A stretch of DNA of 64,000 nt from Synchiropus splendidus (taxonomy: Eukaryota; Chordata; Actinopteri; Syngnathiformes; Callionymidae): NCBI RefSeq assembly GCF_027744825.2, contig NC_071345.1, positions 9,445,501-9,509,500 of the forward strand, written 5' to 3'. The first letter of the stretch is position 1. Every line of letters starts with the position of its first letter. The notes under the pieces are model-generated. The model was not told the origin of the DNA. It saw nothing but the letters and a program-made list of their open reading frames with translations, and searched no databases. Made by a program: the position numbers and the translations under genes. Below are positions 1 through 25,990 of this stretch, piece by piece.

Positions 1-24
1 TAAACATAGGCTGCAAAAATGATA

Positions 25-440
25 GCACTCGCGATTTATGGCCCATACTTCAACATTTGAGACACAAATAGTCTCAAAATCTTTACCTTGGACTGAGCTT
101 TCTAAGAGCCATGTTTTCAGTGAGGAAAAACTGAGTTTTTGTGTGAATGACAGGCCCAAACACAGCTACATGTAAACGTAGCATGAATGGATCAAGTTGC
201 AAGGCTTCATATTTTATGCAGCAAGTCTCAAGTTATTTGGCAACACTACAGTACTTTTAAAAGGAGACTTAGATGACTTACTATCATCACATTAAGACCA
301 CCTTTTTTTGCTCAGAAACCTTCTCAATACCATTTCAGTTCCCCCCAGAAATGGCTGTAGGTAGCACTGGTGTTGCATGAAAATTAGAGTCACAGTTGAA
401 GGTCTGATCTTCCTAGACATGCTATGGACCAGTCCGGATG
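25..440 (+). repeat. ~400-bp direct repeat, copy 1
   Basis: Aligns with 1596-1978 in the same orientation, for example atggatcaagttgcaaggct, agttatttggcaacact and cagaaaccttctcaatacca. Diverged by roughly a tenth with small indels. Its right end abuts a LINE fragment. Class unknown. Confidence 0.8.
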
Positions 441-940
441 CCGGATCCTGGCTGTTCCTGAAGCACCTCCAAAGGGAGGCCTCCAGGGGGCATCCTCATG
501 AAGTGCCCGAACCACCTCAACTGAATGCGAGTCTCTCCCGAGTGACTTCTCACCCTATCTCTAAGGGAGACACCTGCCATCTGTCAGAGGAAACTCATTT
601 CATCCGCTTGTATCTGGCATCTTGTTCTTTCAGTCATGACCCACAGCTCATGACTACAGTATAGCTGAAGGCCGGGATGAATTGACCAATAAACGCAGAG
701 CTTTGGCTCTTGGCTCAGCTCTCTCTTACACGCAACAGTGCAGTAGAGTGACTGCAATACTATCTCCAACTCCTTACCCACTCACTCGAGAACAAGACCC
801 CAAGAAACTTAAACATCTGCACTTGAGGCAGGAACTCATTCCTCACCCGGAGAGGAAATCCGAATGGTGATGGACACATGCGGACAAAAGTGATGGACCT
901 CTGAATGGACAGTGGGTGTACTTGGAGGAAGGGCTCCTCC
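440..940 (-). mobile_element. LINE (non-LTR retrotransposon) fragment, RT C-terminal region
   Basis: Minus-strand frames read HELWVMTERTR, QADEMSFL and, 5' of these, LPQVQMFKFLGVLF. These are the familiar C-terminal reverse-transcriptase motifs of an abundant fish LINE. The frame is broken by shifts and stops, with internal deletions, so it is dead. Neither element end is visible. Confidence 0.75.
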
Positions 941-1595
941 AAGGCCGGCTTTCAACCAGCAGCCATAGTATTTCTATGTGAACTCAAAAGACTGATAGAC
1001 TGAAGTGAAAGAGAAACAAGGAAGCAGAGAGGAAGACTCGGTTTTTCAAATCAAATTTGCCTCCAATCTGCAGCCGTCCTCGCAGTCCGTCTCTTCATAT
1101 GTCCTGCCAGAATGCACAACTGAAGTTCAGTGAGCAGCACGTCAGTCACTGTGATGTTTCTGTTGGGATTTGTCTGTGAAAAACTCCCCCAAAAACCACC
1201 ATGATCATGTCGAATACCATGATGTATTTCCTGCTTTCTTCGATGTTTCCATTCCATTCTAATATGTTTGACCATGTGAGATTTTATCTTTAAAAAACAG
1301 ATCATTTTACTGGCGGCATGGCGGCTCTCATTGAAACCGTGGTGCTCCTTTACAAGCCCTGTCCTCATCTTGCCAAGCCTTCAGAGGGCGCTACTTTCCT
1401 TTGAGATTGATGAGTAAATAGCTGGGTGTTTTGAAAAATAAATCTTGCCCCTCCTCCATTTTTAAAAATAAAATCGTCCATTGCTAAGTAAGTAGCTTGT
1501 TTCTGTGTGTTTCTCAGTGCTTCAGTCGCCATTAGCGTGGAAATGTGTTTCGCGGAGAGGATAGTTCTATCAGTAGTCTCAGTAGACGTGAACAT
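941..1595. repeat. Repeat-like spacer sharing a segment with 29196-29345
   Basis: Near 1006-1095 the words gagaaacaaggaagcagag and ctgcagccgtcctc...cagtccgtctc recur in order at 29196-29345, so this is probably part of an unclassified dispersed repeat. The remainder is unremarkable. Confidence 0.45.
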
Positions 1596-1978
1596 AGTCC
1601 GCACTCACGATTTCTGGCCCACCCTTCAACATTTGTGACACAAAAAGTCTCAAAATCTTTATCTTGGACTGAGCTTTCTAAGAGCCGCATTTTCAGTGAG
1701 GAAAAACTGTGTTTTATATAGCTAGCTACGTGTGAACATAGCTGGAATGGATCAAGTTGCAAGGCTTCATATTTTATGCAGCATGTCTCAAGTTATTTGG
1801 CAACACTGCAGCACTTATCATCATCATTACATTAAGACCACCTTTTTTTCTCAGAAACCTTCTCAATACCACTTTGATTCCCCCAGAAATGGTCGTAGGT
1901 AGCACTGGTGTTGCGTGAAAACTAGAGTCACAGTGGAAGGTCTGATCTGGACATGCTATGGACCAGTCTAGATGCCCT
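1596..1978 (+). repeat. ~400-bp direct repeat, copy 2
   Basis: Second copy of 25-440, lacking short segments such as the tail of the oligo-A run near 260. No coding sequence. Confidence 0.8.
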
Positions 1979-2369
1979 GGCTTCAACACAGGCTACGAGC
2001 AAACCGACCTCTTCAGGACCAGACATCACCCCAAGCTGCTCACAGATTCTCTTCCTTGGACCAAAGTTGGTTCCTATTGGATGAAACTACAAGTCATTGG
2101 ACAGATGGTCATAATGTTTTTCAAGGCTCCTCAAAAGTTTTGTCGTCAACAACTGCCAATTCACGGTTTAATCCGCGCCCTGTGTTGCCTGAACAGGTCT
2201 GGCGGTTTCCTAATTCTTCACATGGAGACACAATTTGGGGCCATTTTGTGGAGAAGAAGGCGAGCGCACACAGACAGCCACTCGAAGAGAGAAGAGGAAA
2301 CTGTGTAATGTAATGTTAATCACAACTTTAATTTGGAGCAAATTAGCATTTTGATGAACTTGCAGGTCG
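1979..2369. other. Unassigned sequence right of the direct repeat
   Basis: Two overlapping frames (1958-2308 and 1972-2313) show no domain, and adjoining repeat sequence runs into them. I see no gene. Confidence 0.4.
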
Positions 2370-2720
2370 ACGCTAAGCACCTTCAAACGCAGCGAGCGGA
2401 GGAAATGGCAGCCGGCTTAATTACGGTGGCGTGCAGCAGATGGGCCGGTTGGAGGGGCTGGCAGGAAGAGACGCCACGCCGCCGCTGATGCCAGACTCTA
2501 TTTAAAAATTCTCTCCCCCAAAATAAAATGGCAGTTTGGGAAAGCAGCGGCGGAGAAGGCGGGGAGTCCTCAGCGTATTTTGGAGGCAGCACAACACAAA
2601 GAGGCAGTAATGGCTAACAGACAGAACACAACTGGCCAATCCCGCTCAGACACGACGCCTGTTTACATATTTCCCACCGTTTCAATCTCGCGCTCAGAGT
2701 GGGACTCCACAGGGCGTCCA
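2370..2720. promoter_or_regulatory. GC-balanced island, candidate conserved non-coding element
   Basis: Includes ggcttaattacggtggcg, gctgatgccagactctatttaaa and cagtaatggctaa words with a sharp composition change from its neighbours. Compositional call only. Confidence 0.3.
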
Positions 2721-2859
2721 GGTCTCATCGCCGCCTCCTTCCCTCGGTCATTCCACACAAATTTGGGAGGGAAAGTGCTTTTTCCTTCCAATTTATCAGC
2801 AACATCGGAGAGCTCTGATTTCTTTGTCGCCTTCAGTGTCACTTAAACAAGTTATAGAG

Positions 2860-4790
2860 TTATTGTTCAGGGTGAGGCCATCGGCGTCTGAAGAGTCAAA
2901 AACAACCTTTGACAAATGGAGGAAACTGCGTCCATGCTTGGAACTTTAAATAAAGCTCCAAATTATCAGGCTTGGAACTGAAAATGCTTTTTTTTTTTTA
3001 CATGAACTTTTTTTTTTTAGGACTCTGTCTAATATTTTTTCAGTCATTTTTATGTATTTATTCATTTATTTATTGATTTGTTTTCTGATCCTACTTATCT
3101 TCATGTGTCCAACCCATGCTTTTATTCTGACAGTTCTTGTACAATATACATTAAAAATACCAAAACATTTTTGGGAGGGCAATGTTTATGCATTTATTTA
3201 TTTGTATGTTATAAAAATACAATCATAAGTCACAGAACATAGCAATAATAATAATAATAATATAATTAATGAGTGTAAAATGAGTAATTACATTGTAATA
3301 ATTTAAATAAACAAAATCGAATCAAAGACCAAAACAATTCAAAAATAATAAAAACACAAATGATAATAAAAAAATTTAATGAAAAAGATAATGTCAAAAC
3401 TTTTATATAATGTGAAATATATACAATACCAGAAAAATATTTTACATGTGTTCAATTTTTTTTCATTCTGCAATATGCATCATTGTTTAATGAATTGTTT
3501 TTGTAATAATAATAATGTAAAAAAGAAAGAATGAAAGAAATTAAGAGCAAAAATGCACTGAATTAATTCTCCTTTGGGAGGCTGACGTAAAGAGGACAAA
3601 GTTAAATAAAGGTGGACAATAATATTGTTATGTATTCTGCCTTTATTTGTTGATTACTTAAGAAATCAAAAGAAAAAAGTTAAAAAAAAACAACAACAAA
3701 TAAACTCAATACATAATATTAAAATGATTTAATAAATCTGTAAACATAGACTAAAATTCATCATTGAGAGAGTAAGTTTCTTATCTTAAATGACCTTTGA
3801 TTTAATTGAGTCATTGAAATGAACTGCTTCATCTGACATGGCTTCTTTGGCCTCCGACATCAGTGAGAGCATGAACACTGGCTAGTTATTGTTTGGACCC
3901 TGGTGAAGTGTTGTGTTTGGGTTCAGTTTTCTCTCCACTTGCATGGCCTCCTTCTATAAATAACCTCCATCCCCTGCTCCTCTTCCATCTCCATGCTGCA
4001 GATTGTCATGTCTGGTTTCCCACTGAGACCAAGATTTACAGAAAAAGACAATAAAAACGGAGGAATGGAGAGACCTGGGTGGTGTCGAAGAGGAGGGGGG
4101 ATCTGACCCCCCTGTTGCGATCGCCCGTGGTGGGGCATTAACAGGGTGTCCAGGCTCAGTAAATCTTCCACCAGCTGCCTGAGCTTGAGGTGAATTTCCC
4201 AATGTGCTGCAGTCATTTACCCAACACATACTTCCTCACACAACTTTGCAGTTGAAGAACTTTTCTAGCCTGGATTATCTCCGCCAGTTTCATCTTTTAT
4301 AAGTGAGAAGTGTCTTGACAGGATGGGATGATGATGTCATTTCCTCCCTCATTTACATGTCTTGGCTGAGACGCCATGTTTCAGTCCCAATGAACTGTGC
4401 GATGACTCAATCGGGCTGTGATTATGGTAGTCAAGTAATATGGAGTCCTTTATTTCTCTGAATGTGTGCTTCAATACTGTAGCGTACTGAGATTTTTTTT
4501 TTTTTTATGTACAGCAATGTTTACTTCATATATACACAAATGTAATAAAATAAAAATAAAAAAATAAAATAAATAGAGAGCTAAGCCAAGCTTTTTTAAG
4601 ATGAAAGTTAATATATAAGTACTGATCTCCCTATCAATAAATACATAAATATTTTCTGTGCTTTTTTTCCCAATCAATTGATGCAATAAACATACAACTA
4701 TTGGGTTTAAATTTTAGCTCATGACTACGTTTTAATTCATTTTTTCCTCTTATAAACAATGATCCTCAACACACCAAAACCAGTTACATT
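2860..4790. other. AT-rich spacer, no gene seen
   Basis: Poly-A/T runs, (AAT)n near 3245 and scattered short frames without homology. A slightly less AT-rich patch at 3830-4400 has no recognisable exon. Confidence 0.6.
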
Positions 4791-4791
4791 G

Positions 4792-5013
<222 letters not shown>

Positions 5014-5359
5014 TTTTCTCAACAATTTTCATTTAATTTTTTTTTTCATCAACATTGTTTACAATCATTCAGAACTCACTTGTTTTCATGAGGAAGAAGA
5101 CGAATTGCGTGGAAACATGAAGTTATAAAATGCAGTTATAATTTTCTAATTATAATTTTGCGTGACATAGGAAAGTAGGAAAGTATTACAAGCACAAATT
5201 TTAGAACGAAATAATTAAAGCAAGGTCGAGAAAATCAATATCAGATATTTTCAATGTTTTTCCCCCCTGTTTTTTCGTGGTTCAGTCAGACTTATTGTTA
5301 ATGATGGTTCCTATCCATCGTCGGTCATGTTTCATGAGTCATTAAAATCACATTTTCAG

Positions 5360-6030
5360 TGATCCCCCAACAGAGCAGGGAGGTGGAAACATTGTTTTTC
5401 AACTCCCAGAATCTCGAAGGTGAACAAACCGTGGCGACCTTCGACCTGAGGGGGACCGGTGTGGAACAACATCGGAAGGAAATCAGAGGCAGCGCGGGGC
5501 GGATTTGTCACAGGGAGCGGCGGATCAGCTCCGAGAGCTGCGGGGTTGGACTTCAAAGAGCTCGCGAGAATAAACAGATGAGGCGACATCAGGCGGTAAT
5601 GCTGCGACTTGATCAGTCAGGTCCAGGAGAAACCCTCGTGCCACTTGCTTGTTTGGGGCCGAGCCGCAGCGCCTGTGCGCGCGAGGAGTCACGCAGCAGC
5701 CGGCGCGCACGAGGCGCTCCAATTACGGCGGGATGCGGCACCAATTTGAGGACTAATTTCGTGCGTAATGCGCTCACCGTGCTGCGTCCTCGCCCCCGTC
5801 ACTCGCACCACCCTCCTCCTCCGACACCCCCCGCACCCCCCACCCCAGCAGCCGCCCTCCACTTCAGCGAGTGGCCGCCGTCTAATTAAAAAACGACATG
5901 CACCGCAGCGCGCTCGTCTGAGTCACAGCGCGGAAATTAAGCCTCAGATAAACGTGTTTGACGGAAACCAAAACTGGAGACGACTCGCAGCTCTCAGCAC
6001 TTATCAACTCTGCTCGGTGGAATCATAGAA
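5360..6030. promoter_or_regulatory. CpG-rich island upstream of sim1, possible upstream regulatory element
   Basis: GC-rich block with gcgcgcgaggagtcacgcag, ccaattacggcgggatg and actaatttcgtgcgtaatgc words, flanked by AT-rich DNA. It may be a conserved element or distal promoter about 3.2 kb before the sim1 start codon. The 176-codon frame here is Arg/Pro-rich and looks non-coding. Confidence 0.4.
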
Positions 6031-6628
6031 CAGACACAGTTTTGCTCTGAGATACACATTTTATTTTGCCCTTTTAATTGAGTGTTTAGAAAATTGCTTT
6101 TACCTGGGGAAAACGAAATGTCTCGAAGGATCTCAGTGGTTCACATTCGTCGTGTCTACATCTACTGTACATGATGATACATATCACTGAGCGCCTGCAA
6201 GCTCCTTTCTTGTTTAGTCATCACGTTTGGAAATACATTTATGATTTTTTTTTTTTTTTGCAAGAATGTCTAATGTTTTCATTGCACATTTTATTGACTT
6301 ACATGAACTTCTTATATTATTTATTATATTCTTAGATGAACAAATGGTAGTTCACTTGAAAATAAGGGTATTTGAATGAAGTATGAAAACAACAGAACAA
6401 TTCTCATTGTAGTTATTATAATTCATGTTACATTTCAGTGCTGCACATTAATTTTAAGCTCCGTTATTGTATATTTTGTTTGTTTTATTTATATATTTTG
6501 CCCACAGAATACTGTGTACAAATATAAACAGTAATTACCAGATATTATATAATTAGTATAGTATTTTTTTTAAGCAAATTATATTATTATTCCCTTCGTC
6601 ATGAGACCATCATTTTTTTATGTCATTA

Positions 6629-6686
<58 letters not shown>

Positions 6687-7299
6687 GATAACTATTATGG
6701 ATAAGTGTTTTGTTTTTTGTTTTGTTTTGTTTTGTTTTGGTTTTTTTTTTCAATTCAGCATTGGGCTTAAAACTGTCTCCCCCTCACCACCACGCGAGAT
6801 GGTGGTGAGCAGTTGGCTGGTGGCTGCAGTAGCAGAGCAAACACAACACCACTGCTGTCAAGCTAGAAAACACCAACATGATGCACCGTTCCACAGTGCA
6901 AAAATGATTTAGAAAATATTCCGTAATTGCGCTTCATAGCCCTCCGTTTTGTGTATTACAATAGCATCTATTTTCTTTATGTATTTCACTTCATTTACAT
7001 TGTTTTTAATGTTTTATATTTCGGAATTGCAGGCATAATAACGTCTCAAATCTTATATTTAACTGATCACTAGTTTTGATTGTTAATATGAATAATAATG
7101 GAGGGAAATTCTGTCAAACAAACTGTCTTTAAATGGAAATTTTAAGAGCAAATCTCGGTCTCAGCTCACACCATAAATTCATTTTTTGCTCAATAAATAA
7201 TCATCGACGAATCTTAATCGAGTCGTCGGAGATAACGAGTCTATTTCCGGTGTATCCGGTTGTCTTGATCCCTGCAGATGCTTAAATCGTGTTAAAACA
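6031..7299. other. AT-rich spacer with simple repeats
   Basis: Contains a (TA)n-poly-T run at 6626-6678 and (TTTTG)n near 6710-6740. No exon or element recognised. Confidence 0.6.
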
Positions 7300-7880
7300 C
7301 GACAGATTTTTATCTTTGTATCAGTTTGATCCCTGATCTCTGCGCTAATGACACAAAACAGCAGCGCCCAGAGCTGCGAGTGACGCCCACCTACAGCAGC
7401 CAATCATGGCGCAGGAGCCGCAACCTGGCGGCCAATCGAGGGCCCGCGCAGCCACAGGTGGGCGGGACCAGCCTTGCTCCACAGAGGGACATTGAGACTG
7501 TGGAGGAGACGAGGCTTGTTGGACTCGGCCGCCACTCGTTGCTCCCGTCCATAATTTGGGAAGGTGTATGCTGCGCACGGTTCCGATCGCCCGTCCAGGT
7601 GTGGAAAACCCACGAGGAGCCGAGTTCCGAACTTAACTGGGACGACTGGTGAACCCGGATCAGGACAGGTGAAATTCCCAGCAGGGCTGCGAGACGCTCC
7701 GCCGCAGGATCGATTCGGATGTGAGCGCGCGCCGCCACGCACCCCGCCGAATTTAGCACACGGTTGAGGTTTTGTTCGACGCTAAAATGACAAGGCAGCT
7801 CCATTTAGGACGGAGTCGGTGTTTCCTGAACGGAACGAATGCGTCGGTGCCTCATCACGACTGACGCGCGCCTTCGATCG
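7300..7880 (+). promoter_or_regulatory. Candidate sim1 promoter and 5' untranslated exon in a CpG-rich block
   Basis: This ~580-bp block is GC- and CpG-rich between AT-rich flanks. Two forward CCAAT boxes lie at 7400-7404 and 7432-7436. A possible donor CAG|GTGAAA occurs at 7668/7669. It would pair with the acceptor CTTGTCCTCAG ending at 9051, giving an untranslated exon spliced to 9052 onward. The start site, probably near 7480-7520, is inferred; no TATA box is obvious. The open frames across this block look like no known protein. Confidence 0.5.
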
Positions 7881-9051
7881 AATTCCTTCACAGCGAAGAG
7901 CAGGGGGCGGATTTACCGACGATTAAATCGGAGAATACGCAAAAAGAAAAGACCACAGTCTGACACTGGGGTCAGAAACGCACGCTTAAAGGCTGTGAAA
8001 ATATTTTAACAAGAACATTTTACAATTTCATTAGAGGCTATAGACACGATTTAATCGAAAACGCACATTGGTAATACTCGCATGTTGAAACGCCTTATTC
8101 AATATTATTCACTCATGTGTACATGGTTGCTGTGGCCTTTAATATAAACAATTTTACATATTAATTTGTGTTGCTTTTCTCCTTAATAAGTGCAGCTATA
8201 TGTTTTTTTTTATTACGTTAATGATAGCATTTCTTTTTTTATAAATCAACTTGCAGCCTTTTCGGCCTCGTTGTTTTGATTATTGTTGTGCTATATGTCC
8301 ATTATTTCTGAATATTTTTCCCTCGGTGGTGAATGTGAAATGTCATTTAAAAAACTGAAGGCAGAGGAAATTGATTTTAAAAAACGCAAGTTATGAATTG
8401 AAAATGAATTATTGCGGTGGATTTACAAAATTCGAATATTTCATTTTAACTACTGCTTTTTATCGCTCACGGAAATTTGCCACATTTAGTGTTATGTTTT
8501 AAGTTAGATGCAAAATCGACCATTAAAAACTGAAAGATTTTAGGTACATCTGCAATATAGTTTAGTTGCCACTTGTTTGAGCTCGGATTTTTTTTTTTTT
8601 TTTCATATTTTGTGTATGCTATTGTATAATTCTTAATATAAGAATCTATTATAGAAAAAAAATAAAGAAAAGGTATCCTTTTTTTTTATATATATATATG
8701 TGATATTAATATCTATTTTTCGCGACATCTGTTACACAGGAGATTTTTTAAAGCGACATTTATTAATTATTATTTTGCTTTCTTCCACTTATTGCTTGAA
8801 TATAGACGAGCATTTTAGATATATTCCAAAGTAAATATTAATACTCAAAAACACGGATTTATATGCCACATAAAATAGATATGAATAATTGCAAGGTAAA
8901 TAATTTCGGAAAAATAAACAAGGCAATAAATACTACTTTATTTATGTAATACTTTTGGAAATGTATTTCAGTCAGAACGTGATAGCGGTCCAGTGTCAAC
9001 ACACTCGCTGATTTAAAAGGTTACTGAACTTTCCAACGTCCTTGTCCTCAG
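7881..9051. other. AT-rich spacer, possible 5'-UTR intron of sim1
   Basis: Low-complexity AT-rich DNA with poly-T runs and a short (TA)n near 8690. If the upstream block is a 5' exon this is an intron. No coding sequence or clear element seen. Confidence 0.4.
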
Positions 9052-9210
9052 GTGATGGACAGAACCCAGCGGTTCCGAGGCTGCTGCGTCACAGACAGCG
9101 TGTTGGCCGCACCAGTCCGCAGCAGCAAGGATGAGTAATCGAGCCGCACCGGATCGTGTTCGCGTTGAGACCCCGACAGCAGACCAGGACGGAGATTTTA
9201 CGGTGCCGAA
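9052..9210 (+). other. sim1: Probable sim1 5' untranslated sequence next to the start codon
   Basis: The sequence turns from AT-rich to GC-rich at a good acceptor (pyrimidine run and CAG ending 9051) and stays GC-rich to the ATG at 9211. That fits an untranslated part of the first coding exon. Transcript support is lacking. Confidence 0.5.
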
Positions 9211-22236
<13,026 letters not shown>

Positions 22237-22958
22237 CAATATCGGACGCATGTGGATGCTGTTCTCTGACTTGAGGAGGCTTCAGTGACGTGGTGACTCG
22301 CCAACCACGAGCTGCTTCACCCAACAGGAATGGCCGAGGAGAATGACGCTCTTCGTAGTTTGAGTCCGCGATTTTGAGCACCGCTTTCCGAAACTAACAT
22401 TGTAGTGCTGGGTGGTATCACCATCACTGTATTCATTTCCATGAGCAGCACTTGAGATGTTAGTGCCCAAATTTGAAAATGAACAAAAACTATTGATCAG
22501 AATTCTTTGTGCTAACTGACCCAGTATTTATACGAAAGATGCATTCATGGCATTGTCAGAGAAATCCATCCATCCGAAGGCAATTTTCTTTTTTCGTGTC
22601 AAGGCATTGAAATAGTTTGGCCTTTCTTATAATCCCAAAATCTCAAATAACTAAACACAGATCCATTTTAGGTATTTTAATCTACTGTATTTATATAAAT
22701 TATTCCAATGATACTTTAAGTCTTTCTCATTAATATTTTCACCTAATATATTTATATACAAAAATCCAGTGTCATGAACTTAAAGCTAGCTTATTGTTAT
22801 GGTTTAAAAACAATGTTTGGGCCAAAACCTTTTTTTACTTCTCTGGTCTTACATTAGCAATGTTCCAACATCAGGCATCACTACCGCTTGTCCGAACCCT
22901 GGTGGCGGGGTAACAACCAGAGTGACAAGACTCCCGCTAGGTGGCGTAGTGGAATGAG

Positions 22959-22992
<34 letters not shown>
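22959..22992. repeat. (TA)n microsatellite in the sim1 3' untranslated region
   Basis: About 16 TA units, interrupted once by G near 22981. Confidence 0.9.
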
Positions 22993-24483
22993 GGAGGCGT
23001 TGGTGAACCTAAACAGCTGTTAATGTCAGTTTGGCTGAACCATTTTGCCGTCAGCTGCAGTCTGATAGTCTTGTACCACTTGAAGATGCCGTAATGTTGA
23101 CTCTTTCAGGTGACAAAATCTTACGTATCTACTCTAGGAAAACCTCTAAAACCCAGAGAAGAAGGTCATATTGACTCCTTGTCTCCAGGAGTTCATGGCC
23201 AAAGGTGGGGCGACAAACATAAATCACCCCTTAAATATGCTGAAGGTTCGTCCCCCTTGTTGAATCCTGACTTCTATGGCCTTTGATCCCTGGGATGATT
23301 CAACTGAAAAAAACAAGGCAACTCAGCAAGGGACTTTCACCCATCAAGAGTTCAGCGGAGCCCCAGATGAACAGTCGTGTTCCGAAAACGTACACTGTTT
23401 GAATCCTCATTTGTGTTGACTTGTGTACCGCCCAGCACTACACCATCAGGTTAGCAATGTGGCGTCAGGGCAAAGAGGACGGGTGTTGCTTTAGCCCCAC
23501 TAACTAACGTCTGGCTAATGATTGATTCAGTGTCTCTGGTCAAAAACCTTCCACGCACCACCGGCTGTGGTAGTTAATCTGTCCAACACATGATTTTCTC
23601 CTGGCAGTAAAGCAAAAGAAGTGTTGTTCCGTGGCCCCTTCTCCTGAAAAGTCTGTTGCACAGACAGTAATGTTTGACACGAGAGGTGCCCCGGGGGAAA
23701 GCTTGGCGCCCCACCGTCGTACGATGTCAATGTTTCCTTGTATTTATTTGTTGGTGAGCTGTTTGATGTTTGTGCCATTTTTCCTGTCCGTAGAATCTTC
23801 AGCGGTGCGATCGGGGCAGCATTTGCGCCCCGATATTTAACCCCTCGTGAAGACGAATGTCCAGTATGGAATGTGACATGTAAAACTGCACCAGACGAGA
23901 AGAGACCATTGTAAATGTGAAAAGCCCTCGAGTCGAAACGGCGACGATCGTTGAAACTTGCCCATGTATTCAAAACATCGGAGCTGTAAATATGAATTTG
24001 TTTCAAAAGAATGTTTACAAATCCTCCCATGTCCTCAGCCTTGTGTTGCCATCTGTTGTTCAGCGATGTTTGAAACGCCTCTTCTCGTCCAGTCAAAGGA
24101 CGATATTTGGAAATATGTCAAATGTGCTTAGATTATTTTTATTTTATTTATATGTAAATATCATCGACTTTGGAACGATACGCGACAGGATTATTTATTC
24201 ATTGGTTTGAACAGTCTCCTAAATCCGAATACAAGTGTCAAACAAATCGTCTTTTGTGGTGAATTTGGTGATTTATTTATTTATTTTTTGGACTGAAATT
24301 GCTTCAGCAGAGTTCAACCGTTTCACGATTCGATAGGTCTGAAATGCCCCTTGAGCTCCTGGTTCCAGATTATGAGGACGTGTCTGTTGAGCTGCCTCAC
24401 GTTGCTCCTGTTCATCACCAAACCAGACAACATATCTGAATGTTGAGGTTTATATTTGAGGCCTTAAGCTCTTTAACTGCGCC

Positions 24484-24489
24484 AATAAA
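24484..24489 (+). terminator. Polyadenylation signal AATAAA for sim1
   Basis: Canonical hexamer with a GT-rich downstream element 20-30 bases later. The most convincing + strand polyadenylation context after the sim1 stop codon. Confidence 0.6.
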
Positions 24490-24505
24490 ACCCCTGAAAG
24501 GTCTC

Positions 24506-25469
24506 CATCATCTGTGTGCCTGACATGCAGCTAAGATTTCCCACACCACGTTGAGCAACCTGGACGCCAGAGTTCCAGACATCGCTGCCACTTACCGGCC
24601 AGTTCTGACATTTATAGGACAAAGTTGCCAAACAAACCACATCGATGCATTCGGAAATCCTGACGCAATACTTCCAGCCACCGTTTCCAGGGTTTGTTTT
24701 ATTAATCTAGCTTTAATTATTGTTTTTAGATATGATTTTTTTTATATTGTCATTTTTTTTACTTATTACTATGTATTATATTTGATGTATATTTGATGAC
24801 CACACTCATTGGGACATTAATAAATAGTTTTACCGAGCACGAGAGAACATAATTTTTCAAAATTAATTATTTCAAAAAATGAATTATTAAATTAGTTGAA
24901 TCTGTTTGTGGTGCTATAAAGGATTGTGTTTATTGCTATTTTAAAATTATGTAAGATTTGAGTCGCAAATATGCAGGGTAAGATTTATTGAATGTAGAGT
25001 AAATTAAAATAAAATAAAAAATACAATAATACATAATACATAATAACCTTCAAAGTCAACGTGACATTGAAATTATAATGTCATAAGGGGGTGATATTCT
25101 GTGCTGTGGACTAAAGCACTGAACTATAATAAAAAAATGGGCATTATTATTTACAGACAGATATTAAATATTTTTTATTAATATAAATTCTAAAAATGGT
25201 GCCAACCATTACTCGAGATTTGACTTGTAAAAATGTAAAACGATATGACATAAAAAAAAGTGTAATTAAAAGAAAATAAAATATTATGTTTTTCAGCAGC
25301 AACCAATTGACTAGAGTCTATGTATATGTCGTGTACCAGAACAGAGCAACATCCTGCTTGGCTCGCACTGAACCTTGTTTATAGATCATGATGGAAACAA
25401 ATACTATAGATGCTTTTCCAAACCGCAGCTACATCACCTCACGCCAATCCCAAAACAAATGTCTTAATC
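24506..25469. other. AT-rich intergenic spacer
   Basis: Low complexity, AT-rich, with a second AATAAA context near 24820. No gene or clear element. Confidence 0.6.
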
Positions 25470-25990
25470 CCCTCAGCACAATTACCGTCGGTTTACTTTG
25501 GATGCTGCAGCAAATAAAAGCTGCGCAGGAGTGGGATTTGTTTACGCTGTAATTGCTTCAGCAGTTATAGCAGATAAATATGTTGGCAGTGTGGCGGCGT
25601 CGGCTCGGAGCTGAGGTAAACAAAAGCTTTACAGACTGAAGCGAAGGGCTTTTGCTGACGCAGGAGGAAAAAAGATTTGATATTTGGAGAAAGTGTGTGC
25701 TAATGGCGGTGCTGAGAATAGGCCGGGATGTCGGCGTGATTGATTTCAGGCGCGGGATTGAGGTGCCATTGCATATTCATACATCAATTAAAGTGTTGCT
25801 CCGCCAGCGTCGCCGTAATTCAAGCCGACACTTAGCGAGGCGTCATCCTTATGAAGCCACTTCAGAGGAGTTTGAGAGAAAAATGTTTCAGCATGTTTGC
25901 TGTCCGTGTGCACTTTGGAACGCGACTACAACTGTTTAATAATTCAACGCGCGGACAAGCTTCGATTCATGAGCGCTGTGCGCCTCATAA
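25470..25990. promoter_or_regulatory. Candidate conserved non-coding element downstream of sim1
   Basis: GC-balanced block about 1 kb past the sim1 poly(A) signal, with gcacaattaccgtcgg, cgctgtaattgcttcagc, gttatagcagataaat and tgcatattcatacatcaatta words (homeodomain, GATA and octamer-like). A 95-codon frame inside shows no domain. Confidence 0.4.

Larger units (their letters stand above)
22237..24505 (+). other. sim1: Probable sim1 3' untranslated region
   Basis: Runs from the stop codon to the first strong polyadenylation context, AATAAA at 24484-24489, followed by a GT-rich catctgtgtgcc element near 24510. It includes a (TA)n array at 22959-22992. An opposite-strand open frame at 23527-24096 has no recognisable domain and is treated as chance. 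An alternative downstream AATAAA lies near 24820. Confidence 0.6.

Noticed and set aside
5359..5889. 176-codon frame in the CpG-rich island
   Set aside because: Arg/Pro-rich composition from GC-rich DNA, no domain, overlapping frames on the other strand, no splice-site support.
7391..7804. Open frames across the sim1 promoter block
   Set aside because: Several frames on both strands are open because of GC content. None resembles a known protein.
23527..24096. 189-codon minus-strand frame
   Set aside because: Lies inside the probable sim1 3' untranslated region; no recognisable domain and no neighbouring exons. An antisense transcript cannot be excluded.
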